Below the pieces are notes generated by a model. The model was not told the origin of the DNA. It saw only the letters and a list, made by a program, of their open reading frames with translations, and ran no database searches. A program made the position numbers and the translations under genes. A stretch of 64,000 nucleotides of DNA, taken from the NCBI RefSeq assembly GCF_022965805.1, contig NC_133101.1, forward strand, positions 13,239,054 to 13,303,053, written 5' to 3'. Within the stretch, counting starts at the first letter, position 1, and every line of letters starts with the position of its first letter. Below, one piece after another: positions 46,446 to 57,438 of the stretch. Origin of the DNA: Primulina eburnea (Eukaryota; Streptophyta; Magnoliopsida; Lamiales; Gesneriaceae).

Positions 46446-47324
46446 ATCGAGGGAGTACAGTCAGGCTATCGACTCTAAATTTAGCTCTTGCTGGGAGGCA
46501 ACCCAGTGTTTTATTTTAATTTTCTTTCTTCTTTTATTTTAGTTTTCTTTCGTTTTGTTTTCTGCATTTTTAGTTACTAATCTCAGTTAATGGTGCTGCA
46601 GGTAGTATATTCATTGACGGTGGGGTTTCTCAAATGTCGGGATTCTATTGGGACAAGCGGATTCAGAATGTCAAATAGGCCAGGGAAGTTTCTGTACAAT
46701 TCTTGCATCTTGTGTGCTTGACTGAGTTTCAATTTTTATTTGTGATGTATAGAATTGTACATTCCTGCTTCGCATGTTTACTTGGTTCGTAGTGTTCCGA
46801 AAAAAAAAAGATGTTTCACTTGATTTACCGAGCGCACACGGACCTGTGTCCGGACCCCGGAACGGGGTCCATGTCAATTTTTCCCTAAAATCTCAATTTC
46901 GCGAAACACCCCGGACCCCAACACGAGGTCCGTGTCCAAGCCTCTCAGAATTTTCCATTATTTCGAAATCATCTGGACCCCTACACGAGGTCCGTGTCTT
47001 CGAATTTTCGGCAGAATCTGAAAAAAAATCCCGACATCCTTTCTTAAATCCCTAAACCCCCAAATCGTTTCTCCTTCATCCCGCCGCCTCCAGCCGACCA
47101 TCGCCACCTAGCTGCCATCTCCGTCGCCGTCACGACCACTCGCCACAGAAACCCACCGTACAAAGTAAGTTTTGGCACATTATTTCCGATTCGAAGTTTG
47201 GCTGTGGGTATTGTTTTATTGCGGTGTGTTGGGCTTAGCTTGAATTGGTCCGGTTTAATTGCCATCCCCTGTTAGATTGTCGTGCTTGATTGGTTGGGTT
47301 TGGAACCTATTCATTTGAATCATC
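46446..47324 (+). promoter_or_regulatory. spacer between pol and third ORF with LTR-like dyad modules
   Basis: Nearly 0.9 kb without a frame. 46835-47000 holds three ACACGGACC/GGACCCC...GGTCCGTGTC modules like those in the LTR U3. A pyrimidine-rich stretch follows at 47055-47150 and then a consensus-like splice donor AAAGTAAGT at 47163. A dedicated promoter or splice signal for the third ORF is inference. Confidence 0.6.
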
Positions 47325-48547
47325 ATGCCTCCCCGTAAGCAATCTAGTAAGCGCGCCCGACCTGCTTCCTCCTCCTCATCCTCATTTCATGCCTCTAGAT
47401 TCACTAGCCTCGAAAATTTTGAGTGGTATTCGGCGCTTCACAGGAACTCGGTCATTGTTGAGCGGTCTATTCATCCACGGATTGACCATGAGGTGCCACT
47501 CCGGGCAGAGTTCGATAAGTTTGGATGGGGGCCTATTTTGGATATTGCCGGACCGCATTTCCCCGACCTGGTATGGCAATTCTTTGCCAATGTTGAAGAA
47601 AAAGAGACGATCGGTCTGCCACACTTGCGTACTTACGTGAAGTGAGTTCCTATCGAGGTGACCAGCGTTTACCTGGCCGCGATCTTGAGTGTCCCTAATG
47701 AAGGGCCGCCGGTGTCCTTCAACCAGGTGGATATCTTCTTTGAGGCTCGGCGCCGACTCCGGATCATTGAGGCTCGGCGCCGACTCTGTTACCACACATC
47801 TCCCACTGGCTCCCGATCGAGTGTTCTCCCGACGGCCCTCCCGCTGCTGGATCGGCTCATCTGTTACTTTACGGGGGCGAATATTATTGCGCGAAAACTC
47901 GGGAACAATGAGGTCCGTCATTTGGATCTCTATATCATTGATAAGATGCTGAATGGATTGGGTGACATTCCTGCTATTCCGGTGGTGTCGATCATCATTT
48001 CCCATATGCGTTCAGTCCCCCACATCGACCCCACGAAGAATAGGACACCCTATGCCCCCTACCCTATCATCACTCCAGGATCTTGGCGGCCCATGGTGTC
48101 GATCTCACTAGCGAGACTTCTCTCATGCCCACATCTACGCAGATGCTCATCGCCCAGGCCATGCAGGGCATGTACTTTATCTTCCGACAGGGTGCGTGGT
48201 ACCGAAATCCAGACAGTCGACATCTCAGTGAACATCCCCGTGACCCACCGGTACCTCCCTCTGCCATCGATGACCGAGCCTGGGTTGACCGTGTGGAGGA
48301 CGAAGCGCAAATGGATACCCGAGCTGCACCACGAGCTGATATGCCCCCTCGAAAGCGGGTTCCCAGAGGTGCACGTCAGGTCTTCTCGTCCATGTTTGAT
48401 TGCATGGACGACATACGCACTAGATTGGCTCGCATCGAGCACCAGACCCAGTCGCAGTCTTCTTCCGACGATATCTTTGCTACACCATGGGACAGATCCG
48501 CACTTGACAGCATGGAGGTCTTTGACATAGGATCAGACGATGAGTAG
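47325..48547 (+). pseudogene. Athila-type third ORF (env-position protein), broken
   Basis: It starts MPPRKQSSKRARPASSSSS, continues RNSVIVERSIHPR and PDLVWQFFANVEEKETIG, text typical of the plant transposon protein found downstream of pol in Athila/Calypso elements. A TGA at 47643-47645 interrupts the frame, a 27-bp tandem duplication (47741-47786, EARRRLRII repeated) adds nine codons, and the frame changes near 48060-48085. The end in the new frame reads LIAQAMQGMYFIFRQGAW to DIGSDDE, stop 48547. I see no clear signal peptide or transmembrane segment, so a real envelope function is not shown. Confidence 0.8.
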
Positions 48548-50195
48548 ATAGTTTTTTTCTATTTTAGGATTTGTGGAGGACTCTTTCGATTTTCTGGATT
48601 TGCGCTTTTCTTTCTTATATAATTATTGGTGTTTTAGGACATGTTCTTTATGATGACTATCTTTTGGATTTTATTTGAATGCTTGAGTGCTTTTCCTATT
48701 CCTTTTACGTTTCCTTTGTGTATTCGATGTCGTTCTTTTCAGGAATTAATGCGTTCTACCCCATGGTCCCCATCTACTCGACATTAATCCAGGGAAGTGT
48801 GGTTGCTTTGACTGTCTTACTTATTCATGTTATATCGGTTTACACTGAGGGCAGTGTCGATTTCAAAGTGTGGGGATGGGTCATTTTTGTTACACATCGT
48901 TGCACAACACTTAACAACACTTTTCACGTAGGATGAGACTAGTTTTAGACAAAGAACTCTTGTTTCACTTGATAATCGGATTAACTTGTTAGATTTTGGA
49001 TCACCCGGGAGATAGTTTCATGGCTAGTAATTGAATGAGAGGAGTCGTAGTTTCAAGGAGAGAGTCAGACATTAACCAGTTCTGTATCAACATTTCATTC
49101 CATGCACGTGGTCGGAATTTTGCTCATTAATACTGAATTGGTGTAATAGTGAATTGGTGTAAGGTGAACAAAAAAAAAAGAGAGATCGAACAACGATCCC
49201 TAGAACTCGTCTGATTAGCCCTCGAAGCGAAAATACGAACAATGATGATTTAGGGATGATTTAGGCGATCTTTGGACCGTTTAAGCCTTTCAAGCCTAAC
49301 CGATACATCATTTATTGTCTCTAGTAACCCTTTTTGAGCCTGGAAAAATCGAATGGTGTGTGTCAATGACACACAATTAGCCCCCATTCGTAATTTATTT
49401 AATGTCCCACATCAACTACCTGAATCTTAGCCTATACACTTTTTCCTACCTACATTTGGGATAAATAAATCTCCTGTACACATTGAAATGTTCGAATTAC
49501 TCTGATGGGTTGAAGAAATATGTGTGAAGGAGTCGATGAATCTTTATTAAAAAAATAAAAAAAAATAAAAATAAAAATAAAAATAAAATGGTGTAGAAAA
49601 GAAAAAAGAGGAAAGTGTATAGTATTAAAAACAACCGAAAAATCTGTGGGTAAAAGTTGAAGGACAATGAAAAAGAAAGGAGACTATAGAGCTCAAAAGA
49701 TGATGAAAATACAGTGATTGTTGACGAGTCAAAAGTTGAATGAATGTGCTGCAGAATTATTTTTTATTTTCTCTCATTTTTGATTCCCATACCTTCTATT
49801 GTAACCGTGAACCTTGGCCTTATGTTATAAGCTTGAAAAGACCTATTAACCAAGTCATCGTCGTTCAACATTTAGTAGAGAGGGGTATGAAAGTCAAGCA
49901 TATGGGGCGTCTCGATAACAAATGAAAATAAGTGATCCTGAAACCAAGTAGATGGTGATGAGTACGAGTTCTGACTTGCACACTACACACATCTCATTCC
50001 GTTGATCTTTACTGGGAGATGTTCGAATCTTAAATTGTGACGAAAACAAATCTCATGATATGCGAAGCGTGATCTTTTGACCGGGGGTGAATGAGTTTGA
50101 CAAATTGAGAAAATTTGATTGTGATACTTGATTTCTGAATCTGATATATCTCTCATCTTTATTTTTGTTTGATTTGTTCGAGGACGAACAAAGGT
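48548..50195 (+). other. 3' untranslated part of the Athila-like element
   Basis: No frame is supported. It contains an AAAAATAAAAATAAAA run at 49555-49590 and TTCGAGGACGAACAAAGG just before the polypurine tract. Confidence 0.75.
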
Positions 50196-50210
50196 TAAGT
50201 GTGGGGGAGT
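50196..50210 (+). other. polypurine tract of the Athila-like element
   Basis: TAAGTGTGGGGGAGT directly before the 3' LTR start TGATAAGCACG. Confidence 0.9.
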
Positions 50211-51725
50211 TGATAAGCACGAATTATATAGCATTTTAGGGTCTTTATTTTGTCGTATTCGTGCTTATCTGGCGTTTTTATTCCGAGTTTCGCGCTTATT
50301 TCGTCTCATTATGGTTATTTGCAGGTTTGACCAAAAGATAATAAAAGCCAAAGAAATGAAAAGAAAGTCAAGCCTCGCAACACCACGTCAGAAATACCCG
50401 GAAAAATAGGAAAACAAGACAAAGGCCAAATTCCAGACCCTTACACGGACCCCGTCCAAGGGTCCGTGTCAATTATCATCAAAGAAGAATGCAACCGTAC
50501 GGATCCGGACCCGAAGACGGACCCCGTGTAGGGGTCCGTGTCAGCATCAATCTTGAGAAGAAAAGTTGCGCAAATACACGGACCTGACTCCGGACCCCTA
50601 CACGGGGTCCGTGTCTGATGCGTCCCGGAAAAATAAATTAATCGAACTTACACGGGCCCCAATCCGGAGGCTTACACGGGGTCCGTGTACATGATTTGGA
50701 GATCAGATTTCGCGAAGATTTGGAAGAATAAAAGAGAAAAATAAAAGATAGAAGTGGACTTTTGGGGGGAGATCGAAAACCTTGGGCAGCCGACTTTTCA
50801 GAGAAAAAGGCAAGAACTTGCATACTTTTGAAGATGGCGACGGCTTGGGAGAGACGAGAGGAAACCGCGCACTTTACACGCAGGAACCGCGCACCATCAC
50901 TGAGATTTTCTCTTCTCTTTCGTTTTCTTATTTTCAGTCATGAATTCGAATTTCAAATTTGATTTTAATTTTGAATTTATGGAGTAGTTTTCTTGTGATC
51001 GGGACCACGATAGGGACAAACGATTGATTTTGGTTATTCGTTGGATTGTTTGATTTATAAAATTATTTCATGTTATTGATTTATGTTTACGTAATTTTCG
51101 TGCTTTTAATCTGGCCAATTATTTGCATGTTTGTCGTTCGATCTTGACTCGAAGGGGAATAGATTGAATTTAGATTCGAAAATATTAATCAACACACGGT
51201 TAAACCGACTAAAAATAGTATTCGGCTTCAGTGTGCGATTTTAGGCGACAGATGTAATTCTATTGTTGATAAATGCGTTTTCGTTTAATTAAATTCAATT
51301 AGAAATAATTGGACTGTTAAATGAAAATATGATTATAAATTCTAGAAATAGATTTATAATTAAATTAGAGAATTGCATCGTGACAGCGAATAATCTGTAG
51401 TTAAATAATTCCAGTGCGTGATAATAATCTGAGTTTGTTAGTGTGTGTGTCCCGGTCATTTTATTTAAATTTGAAAATCCCCAAGTTCCAAGCTTCTCTG
51501 CAAATTTGATTTTAGTCTTTAATTTAGCATAAATTAGTTTAACTTAATTAGTTTAATCGATCATCAAATCACTTATTACAGTTTGCCTAGATTAAATCGA
51601 ATAATTTAAAATCTTAGTACTTAAATAATAGTCTCTGTGGGATCGATGCTTGGACTCTTCGTCCATTTAGTAAAACTTTACCTAGTCCGCTTGCTAGAAT
51701 TTTTCCCAACTCAAATTGTCGGTCA
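50211..51725 (+). repeat. 3' LTR of Athila-like element
   Basis: Same length and ends as the 5' LTR; differences are scattered, for example ACACCACGTC against ACGCCACGTC and GTTAGTGTGTGTGTCCC against GTTACCGTTGTGTGTCCC. Confidence 0.95.
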
Positions 51726-51730
51726 GGAAT
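51726..51730. repeat. target-site duplication GGAAT (right)
   Basis: Second copy of the duplication flanking the Athila-like element. Confidence 0.93.
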
Positions 51731-52722
51731 CATAACGTTAAGGAACAATCGTAAAAATCGTCAAACGTTTGAAAATAATCGTTCTACCGTAAATTAATCG
51801 AACCCACGTGTTTTTAATGCATAAACAATTAAAACATGCATATTATGATTTGAATGATGTTTCAAAAGAGTTTAGTAACGTCCCTTTGCGTTTAAAATGC
51901 TCGAAATATGAATACCGTAGCGGTGGAAGTCGGTGATGAACGGAGGACGATTTCTATTTTTTTTCTACCCTTTTCTCTTGTCAAAACCCCTCCAAAAACC
52001 CACCTTGGGATACCCGGGAGTCGGGTGATCGTTGATGGAAGGAAGAAGGATGAATAAAATCAAAGAACAGATGAACAAAAAAATTCTAAACTTCCCCCAT
52101 GCAAAAGCCCTTGAAGTTTCGGCCGTTCCCTTCTACTTTCTTTCAAATTTCGTGAATTGTGTGTGTGGGTTTCGGAGTTTGTGTGTTTTTGGGATTTAGG
52201 TGTGTGTAGGATTCTTTTAAAAAGAATTTAAAAAGGTTTTCTACATACCTAATTAATGGGCTCAATTAGGCCAAGCTTTTAAATTAATTAATTAGGCCCA
52301 TTAAGATTAATAAAATCATTAGGCCTCAAATTAAAATATTTAAAAATACATATTTTCAAAAATCCCCTTATGAAATACATAAAATCTCTTGCTCCCTCCA
52401 ATTAATTTAAATTTGAACTTAAAAAGCAATAATTCTTAAAATATTTTTAATAAATATTTTCTTGACTAAAATAAAATTTAGCTTTTAAATCTTTAACACC
52501 TTAATCGTGTCCGGTCCTCCGTCCCCGGCCAACTACCGATATTCGGGTAAAAATCCTTAATTTCATGCAATCATGTCATATTAGCATTTAATCATGAAAT
52601 CATGCATTTAATCATATGATAAACATATGCTAGCATTTAAAAGAAATTAAATAAAGCAATTGAGCAATTAAAATAATTTTGCATGCATGTGGTTTACGTG
52701 GACTAATTTTTCGGACGTTACA
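51731..52722 (-). repeat. gypsy LTR, second family C-like copy, right part
   Basis: It continues 36921-39389 after the Athila-like insertion and ends GTGGACTAATTTTTCGGACG then TTACA. On the minus strand that is the LTR start TGTAACGTCCG. Confidence 0.75.
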
Positions 52723-53008
52723 ATTAACAAATCAGATCACATATGATATCTTTACCCGTAGGCAAACAATGAATCCTGAATAAAATGTATTGCCTCCTAC
52801 GTATTTTGAAATTATATCCAACCTCGCCATTTGATGATCCTTAACAGAGCCAGTAAACAAAATCAAAGTGTATGTTAGTACATAGAGCCTCCACGTTGTC
52901 CCGGGTCAAAGGACTAATGGTATACAACCTTAACCGTTGGTTATTCTACTCGATAAGTGATAACCACTTGATGGAGGGTTATTCAGTGTATCATCAAATG
53001 ATTACCCA
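52723..53008 (-). repeat. old copia LTR fragment, part 3
   Basis: ATATGATATCTTTACCCGTAGG, TTGTCCCGGGTCAAAGGACTA and TCGATAAGTGATAACCACTTG match 23970-24260. It resumes where part 2 stopped at about 36920 and is cut again at 53009 by a third family C LTR. Confidence 0.82.
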
Positions 53009-54206
53009 TGAAACGTCCACTGCTCGTTTTTCTTTAAAATGTACTAGAAATTTTTTTTTCCATCTATTCGGCCGAAATGTAACTATACATACATATATAT
53101 ATATATATGTATATGTGTATATATATATAATATATTTGACACCATTTAAAAATAAACTAATCAACTAATTATTTGAAAATTCAAAAGAAAGCATTCAAAA
53201 CATGAAATCGTAAATCGTCAACCAAATCTAAATTTAACATTTTTCTCAAAACAAAGCATAAACTCTTAAATCTCTCAAAAACACTCAAAATCATAAAGGT
53301 CATAAAATCTTTAAAGTAAACTTAAAACATAAACATGATTGTGGAAAACTAGCGACGGTCCTCGGGTTGTGCGCACCTTCAGTCCAGCTAGTTCAACCAT
53401 CAAGTCCTCCATCAATATCATGCTCATTTGCATCAATCACACCTATGGAGTCTATTGACTCAGCAAACCTTAATCGTAATAGCAAGTAATACATATACGT
53501 TCACAAGTAACAGTAAAAAAACTTTTAAGAAACTAGCTTTTCATAAACATGCATAAACTTAAACATTTTTCTTTCATCATATACTTTTTCTTTTTCATCA
53601 TATACGTATACGTTTATCTTTTTATCGAATTCAGATCCTCAATTGTGACTTTGATATTAGCTGTAGGTCGATGGATCCATTTACGTATAACCACGGTATC
53701 GGGCGGTGGGAACATCAGCGACACTCTCACCCATCAACTGAGCCTTGGCCTTACATATCATCGTATTAGTCACAATCAATTCACCTCCTTCAACCTTTCA
53801 TATTTCCATCACCTATAAAAATTCATGCATATATAAATTATTTTTCTTTAAAACCAAGCATGCAACATGTCTTTTAACATTGGCGTTTCATCATAAAATT
53901 CCATAAACACTTGAAATAAACGTTTTAACATTTATTACGCATTCAGGGCACTGCCAGGACGTCTAACATTTTTCAAGTGTAAAATGACTGTTTTGCCCCT
54001 GAAACTTTAACTTTCTCAATTAATTCTTAGATCTTAAAACGACGACCCAAATCCATACAAACTTAACATAACACTTTAAAATACACCCATAAATATTTCT
54101 TGGACTTAAACTTAGACTCCTCGACTAATTTTTCAATTCGTTTTAAAACTTACACCTACGCCTCGAATTTAACCCGAATTGACTCAAAACTTAACCAAAC
54201 CTTACC
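53009..54206 (-). repeat. gypsy LTR, third family C copy, truncated
   Basis: It opens TGAAACGTCC like the solo LTR at 33745 and shares GTACTAGAAATTTTTTTTT and GGTCCTCGGGTTGTGCGCACC (53358). About 1.2 kb remain of an expected 2.9 kb; the sequence switches to element B at about 54207. An (AT)n run lies at 53083-53132. Confidence 0.82.
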
Positions 54207-54260
54207 ATGTGATTGTTAAAAAACGAATGTGTCTGTACACCTAGGTCTGAGGACATGACA
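54207..54260 (+). repeat. element B LTR end, first plus-strand copy
   Basis: ATGTGATTGTTAAAAAACG to TCTGAGGACATGACA matches 59507-59560 and, inverted, 17306-17359. Only the last 54 bp of the LTR remain, followed by the degenerate tRNA-Met site TGATATTAGAGCC. Confidence 0.8.
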
Positions 54261-54794
54261 TTTAAATGATATTAGAGCCAGCATGATCATAATCTGACTG
54301 AGATCCTAATATACAAAACATGATAAGATGTCAAATTTTGCCAAAGGACCAGTGCATTCATATCCTTGACAATTATTTTCGAGGTAGTATATTAACCATC
54401 AATCAACGACCTAAAATCTAATTTATAGGCGTAATCAGAGTCTCATCAGATTTGACATCCTCTATTTTTGGTAACAAGCTTACTTTTTTGTCTATTTATG
54501 CTCATCAATGATGCATTTAAGGGATAGAATAGTGACTAAAAAGTTTTCTTCCTCACATATAAGTAACCCTACCATTTTGCACAAAGAAGATCACACCGAT
54601 TTAAGAATAAATTCTCTAAAATCTTGAGCATGTTGCAACCATTTTCGAACATAATTTTGACAAAGTTTGAGCAAGAAATGGCGACCCAATCTAAGACCAT
54701 GAGTAACCTCGAACTCGAGATTTAGCAACTTAAAGGGACCTTCACTAGTTTTTTTTAGAAGTTACTATTCTAATAAAAAAATTTACCTTCTTAT
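54261..54794 (+). other. degenerate leader/gag region of element B, plus-strand copy
   Basis: Matches 16772-17305 inverted. It begins with the primer-like TGATATTAGAGCC and shows no open frame. Confidence 0.6.
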
Positions 54795-55130
54795 GTGTTG
54801 TTTGATTGTGGTGACACACATTCTTTTATATCTAAGAGGTTCACTAAGAAATTAGGGGTTAAACCTAAAATGCTTGTTAAACCTTTTAGGATAGCAACTC
54901 CTACTAGTAAGGCTATCGAAACCTTCGAGTTACATCGAGACTATAAAATCAGTAAAAATATGCATACGTTTAATGCCGACTCGATTCAACTCTCAATGGT
55001 GGATTTTGACATCATTTTGAGAATGGATTGTTTAGCCAAGACTCATGCAAAGGTAAATTGTTGGGGTGAGAATGTCAAATTCCAAACCGAGAAGAAATCA
55101 TATACCATACGCCTCGGTCTCAGGGCGTGA
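54795..55130 (+). pseudogene. gypsy protease fragment of element B, second copy
   Basis: 111 codons nearly identical to 16436-16771 (for example SKAIETFELH here against SKAIKTFELH). DCGDTHSFISKR replaces the normal active site. The frame ends RLGLRA and stop inside a sequence resembling the LTR end (CGGTCTCAGGGCGTGACA, to 55132), as in the inverted copy. Confidence 0.75.
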
Positions 55131-55132
55131 CA

Positions 55133-55600
55133 TGTTGATTTTATAATGAAAGTTCAAGGAAGAAAGAAGAAAGCTATGTTTTCATTTTCTAAATCAAAAA
55201 CTAGTACATCGATTAGTGAGTAGTATTCTCCAACTAATTCCAAGATCTTAAACCATGATAACCAACATCCTGCTAGGTATCAATGAAATTTTCTTTGGAA
55301 CCCACAATAATATTTTTTTTATCGGATCAGTCGGCTCAGGATCAAAAAATATTTTTGTTGTGTCTCCAAGTTTTAATGTGACAATGTACACGTCATCGTC
55401 ATGTAACGTTGCGTCAACACTTCATTAACACCGTGTGAGAAAAAAACTAAAATTGCAAAAAGAAAATAAGAAGAAAGAAACTAAGATAACATGCTAAGAT
55501 GGAAATTTGACAATTTAGAAGACTAAAATAAAAAATAGACAAATAAATAGGATCATAATTACAATTTCCTAATTAATATTATATATTTGATATGGGTTGT
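55133..55600 (+). repeat. flank block with the empty site of the non-autonomous element
   Basis: Inverted match to 16312-16433 joined to 7261-7606. At 55255-55259 a single ATGAT stands where the other copy has the 8.7-kb insertion. No gene is seen. Confidence 0.88.
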
Positions 55601-56960
55601 CACTACAAAAAAACGGAAAGCATAGCGACGGTTTTATTTAAAATCGTCGCTTATCAAATTAAGCGACGGTTAAATTAAAACCGTCGCTAGAATAGTGACG
55701 GTTTTTCATAAACTGTCGCTAATATTGCGACTGTTTGATAAACCCGTCGTTATTTTGTGCGACGGGATTTTTACCCGTCGCATTATGCGACGGTCTTGTA
55801 TTCTACCCGTCGTTATTTCGTAGCGACGCTTTTAGGAAACCGTCTCTTAATTTGTCAAGCGACGGTTTTATTAAAAACTAGTCGCTATTATAGCGACGGT
55901 TTAAGGAAAACCATCGCTATAATAGCGACGGTTTTAATAAAACAGTCGCCGATCAAAAACCGTCGCCATAATAGCGACGGTTATGCAACAACTGTCGCCA
56001 ATCTAGATTGGCGACGGTTTTTACCAAAACTGTCGCTATTATCGCGACGGTTTTGGTTGAACCGTTGCTATATAGCGACGGTTTTATAAAAACCGTCGTT
56101 ATAATTCTATATATACCGAGGTTCGCAGACATTTTCTTAAAAGATTTTTCGTCTATCTCTAGTAGTAGTTAAACTCTTCGTAGATTTGCTCGTCGGTACG
56201 ATCTTCCAGCGTTACGTGGAGCTGCATATCTTCGCGCAAATCTGTTTTTAATTTTTTGTTTCACGAAAATTTACTACGTAATTTTAATTTTTGCGTAGTA
56301 GTTTTTTTATGCATTTTATGGTTACAAACCGTCGCTTCTTAAACGGCGGTTTTTTTTAAAAAATCACCGTTTAATATAGCGACGGCTTTTTCAATTCCGT
56401 CGCTTAATATAGCGACGGCTTTTTCAATACCGTCGCGAATCTTTGGAAAAAACCGCCGTTTAAGAAGCGACGGCTTTTTCAATTCTGTTGCTTAATATAG
56501 CGACGACTTTTTCAATACCGTCGCGAACCTTTGGATGTTCAATTTTAAATTTTAATTTTGTTCAAATAAAATATTTGACTTTTTATAATCATAATTTAAA
56601 TTTTCAAAACTAGCTATTATAAATAGATAAATATAAGTTTTCAATAGTTCAACTTTTAGAAATAGCTTCAATATCATCCATTATCACACTTAAAAGAAAG
56701 AAAGACATTTATCTTTTATGTTTATCCAACTTGGGTATTTAGTAAGAGTAAATTCACTCGCATCCAAGATTTCTTGCTCGAGGTTTTTAACCTTTTCCAA
56801 AAACATCATGAAGATCAATAAATACTTGTGAAGATTGAACGAGATAATGGTCAATTTTTTTTTAGTTTATAAAATGTGCCACCAATACCAATCATCAAAC
56901 TTTCATAATATCAATTATATGACATAAAATAAAATAATATGTATTTAATTAAAAATATTA
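55601..56960 (+). mobile_element. CACTA-type DNA transposon end with subterminal hairpins
   Basis: It starts CACTACAAAAAAACGG, the CACTA terminal repeat, then runs through a dense array of GCGACGG and CCGTCGC motifs. After a 250-bp unique part (CCGAGGTTCGCAGACATTTT, ACGATCTTCCAGCGTTACG) come more GCGACGG motifs at 56325-56525, then AT-rich DNA. The 56100-56960 part recurs at 60225-60566 plus 63552-64000. No transposase motif is visible, so this is a non-autonomous or terminal piece; the other terminus was not found in the window. Confidence 0.75.
55617..56110. repeat. alternating GCGACGG / CCGTCGC subterminal array
   Basis: About 15 exact 7-mers and a dozen one-base variants occur in under 500 bp, mostly alternating in orientation around TTTTA/TAAAA, so each neighbouring pair forms a short hairpin (for example AGCGACGG...CCGTCGCT). 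CACTA transposases bind subterminal repeats of this kind. Confidence 0.9.
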
Positions 56961-57112
56961 TATATTTATAAAATTGGTTCGGTTAGGATTTTTCACCAAA
57001 ACTTTGAACAAAACCAATTTTTTCGATATGATTAATTTTAAAACCAATATAAATCGATAGACTAAAAACCAAACCAACTATTTGATTTGGCTTTGGTTTC
57101 TACTCACCCCTA
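56961..57112. mobile_element. possible hAT-type MITE fragment
   Basis: GGTTCGGTTAGG and TTTGGCTTTGGTTTC with the end CTCACCCCTA recall plant hAT MITEs whose terminal repeat is TAGGGGTGAG. The left terminal repeat is missing, so the call is weak. Confidence 0.3.
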
Positions 57113-57438
57113 AATTGGGTAATGCATGAGATTGACTAATGTTTCAACTTCATTTCTTCAATGCTTGTTGCTTCCTCAATATCCATTGTTTTTGCCCTCT
57201 AAGCGAGAAATCCCTAAATCCACATAAAAATAAATATTTTTATTTTTTTAATAATATAAAATAGAAGATTTTTTTAGACTTCTAGTCTAGTCTAGGAAAT
57301 ACAAATATATGTAGGTTATATGGTGTAATTCGATTTGGACTATTCGAGCTGTTTCACAAATTAGGTCGAAGCATCGAATCCGCTTCACTCCAAAATAATA
57401 AAACGCCGCTCTGCTTTCTGTTTCAATTCTCTTCAACA
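57113..57438 (+). promoter_or_regulatory. probable 5' flank of the TFIIIC-like gene
   Basis: Non-repetitive DNA just upstream of the exon 1 ATG, with a pyrimidine-rich leader TTTCTGTTTCAATTCTCTTC at 57414. No clear TATA box is seen. Confidence 0.4.

Larger units (their letters stand above)
39390..51725 (+). mobile_element. Athila-like Ty3/gypsy element with env-position ORF, complete ends
   Basis: A 12.3-kb element with two LTRs of 1515 bp each, a tRNA-Asp primer site, gag-pol, a third ORF after integrase, a polypurine tract and GGAAT target duplications. The tRNA-Asp primer and the extra ORF between pol and the 3' LTR are hallmarks of the Athila lineage. Coding parts hold several nonsense and frameshift lesions. 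By eye the two LTRs differ at roughly 35-40 positions (about 2.5%), so the insertion is of moderate age. Confidence 0.93.

Noticed and set aside
47382..48005. 207-codon minus-strand frame
   Set aside because: It is antisense to the Athila-type third ORF, which has the recognisable motifs.
55757..56089. 110-codon frame in the CACTA end
   Set aside because: It reads through the GCGACGG hairpin array and has no transposase motif.
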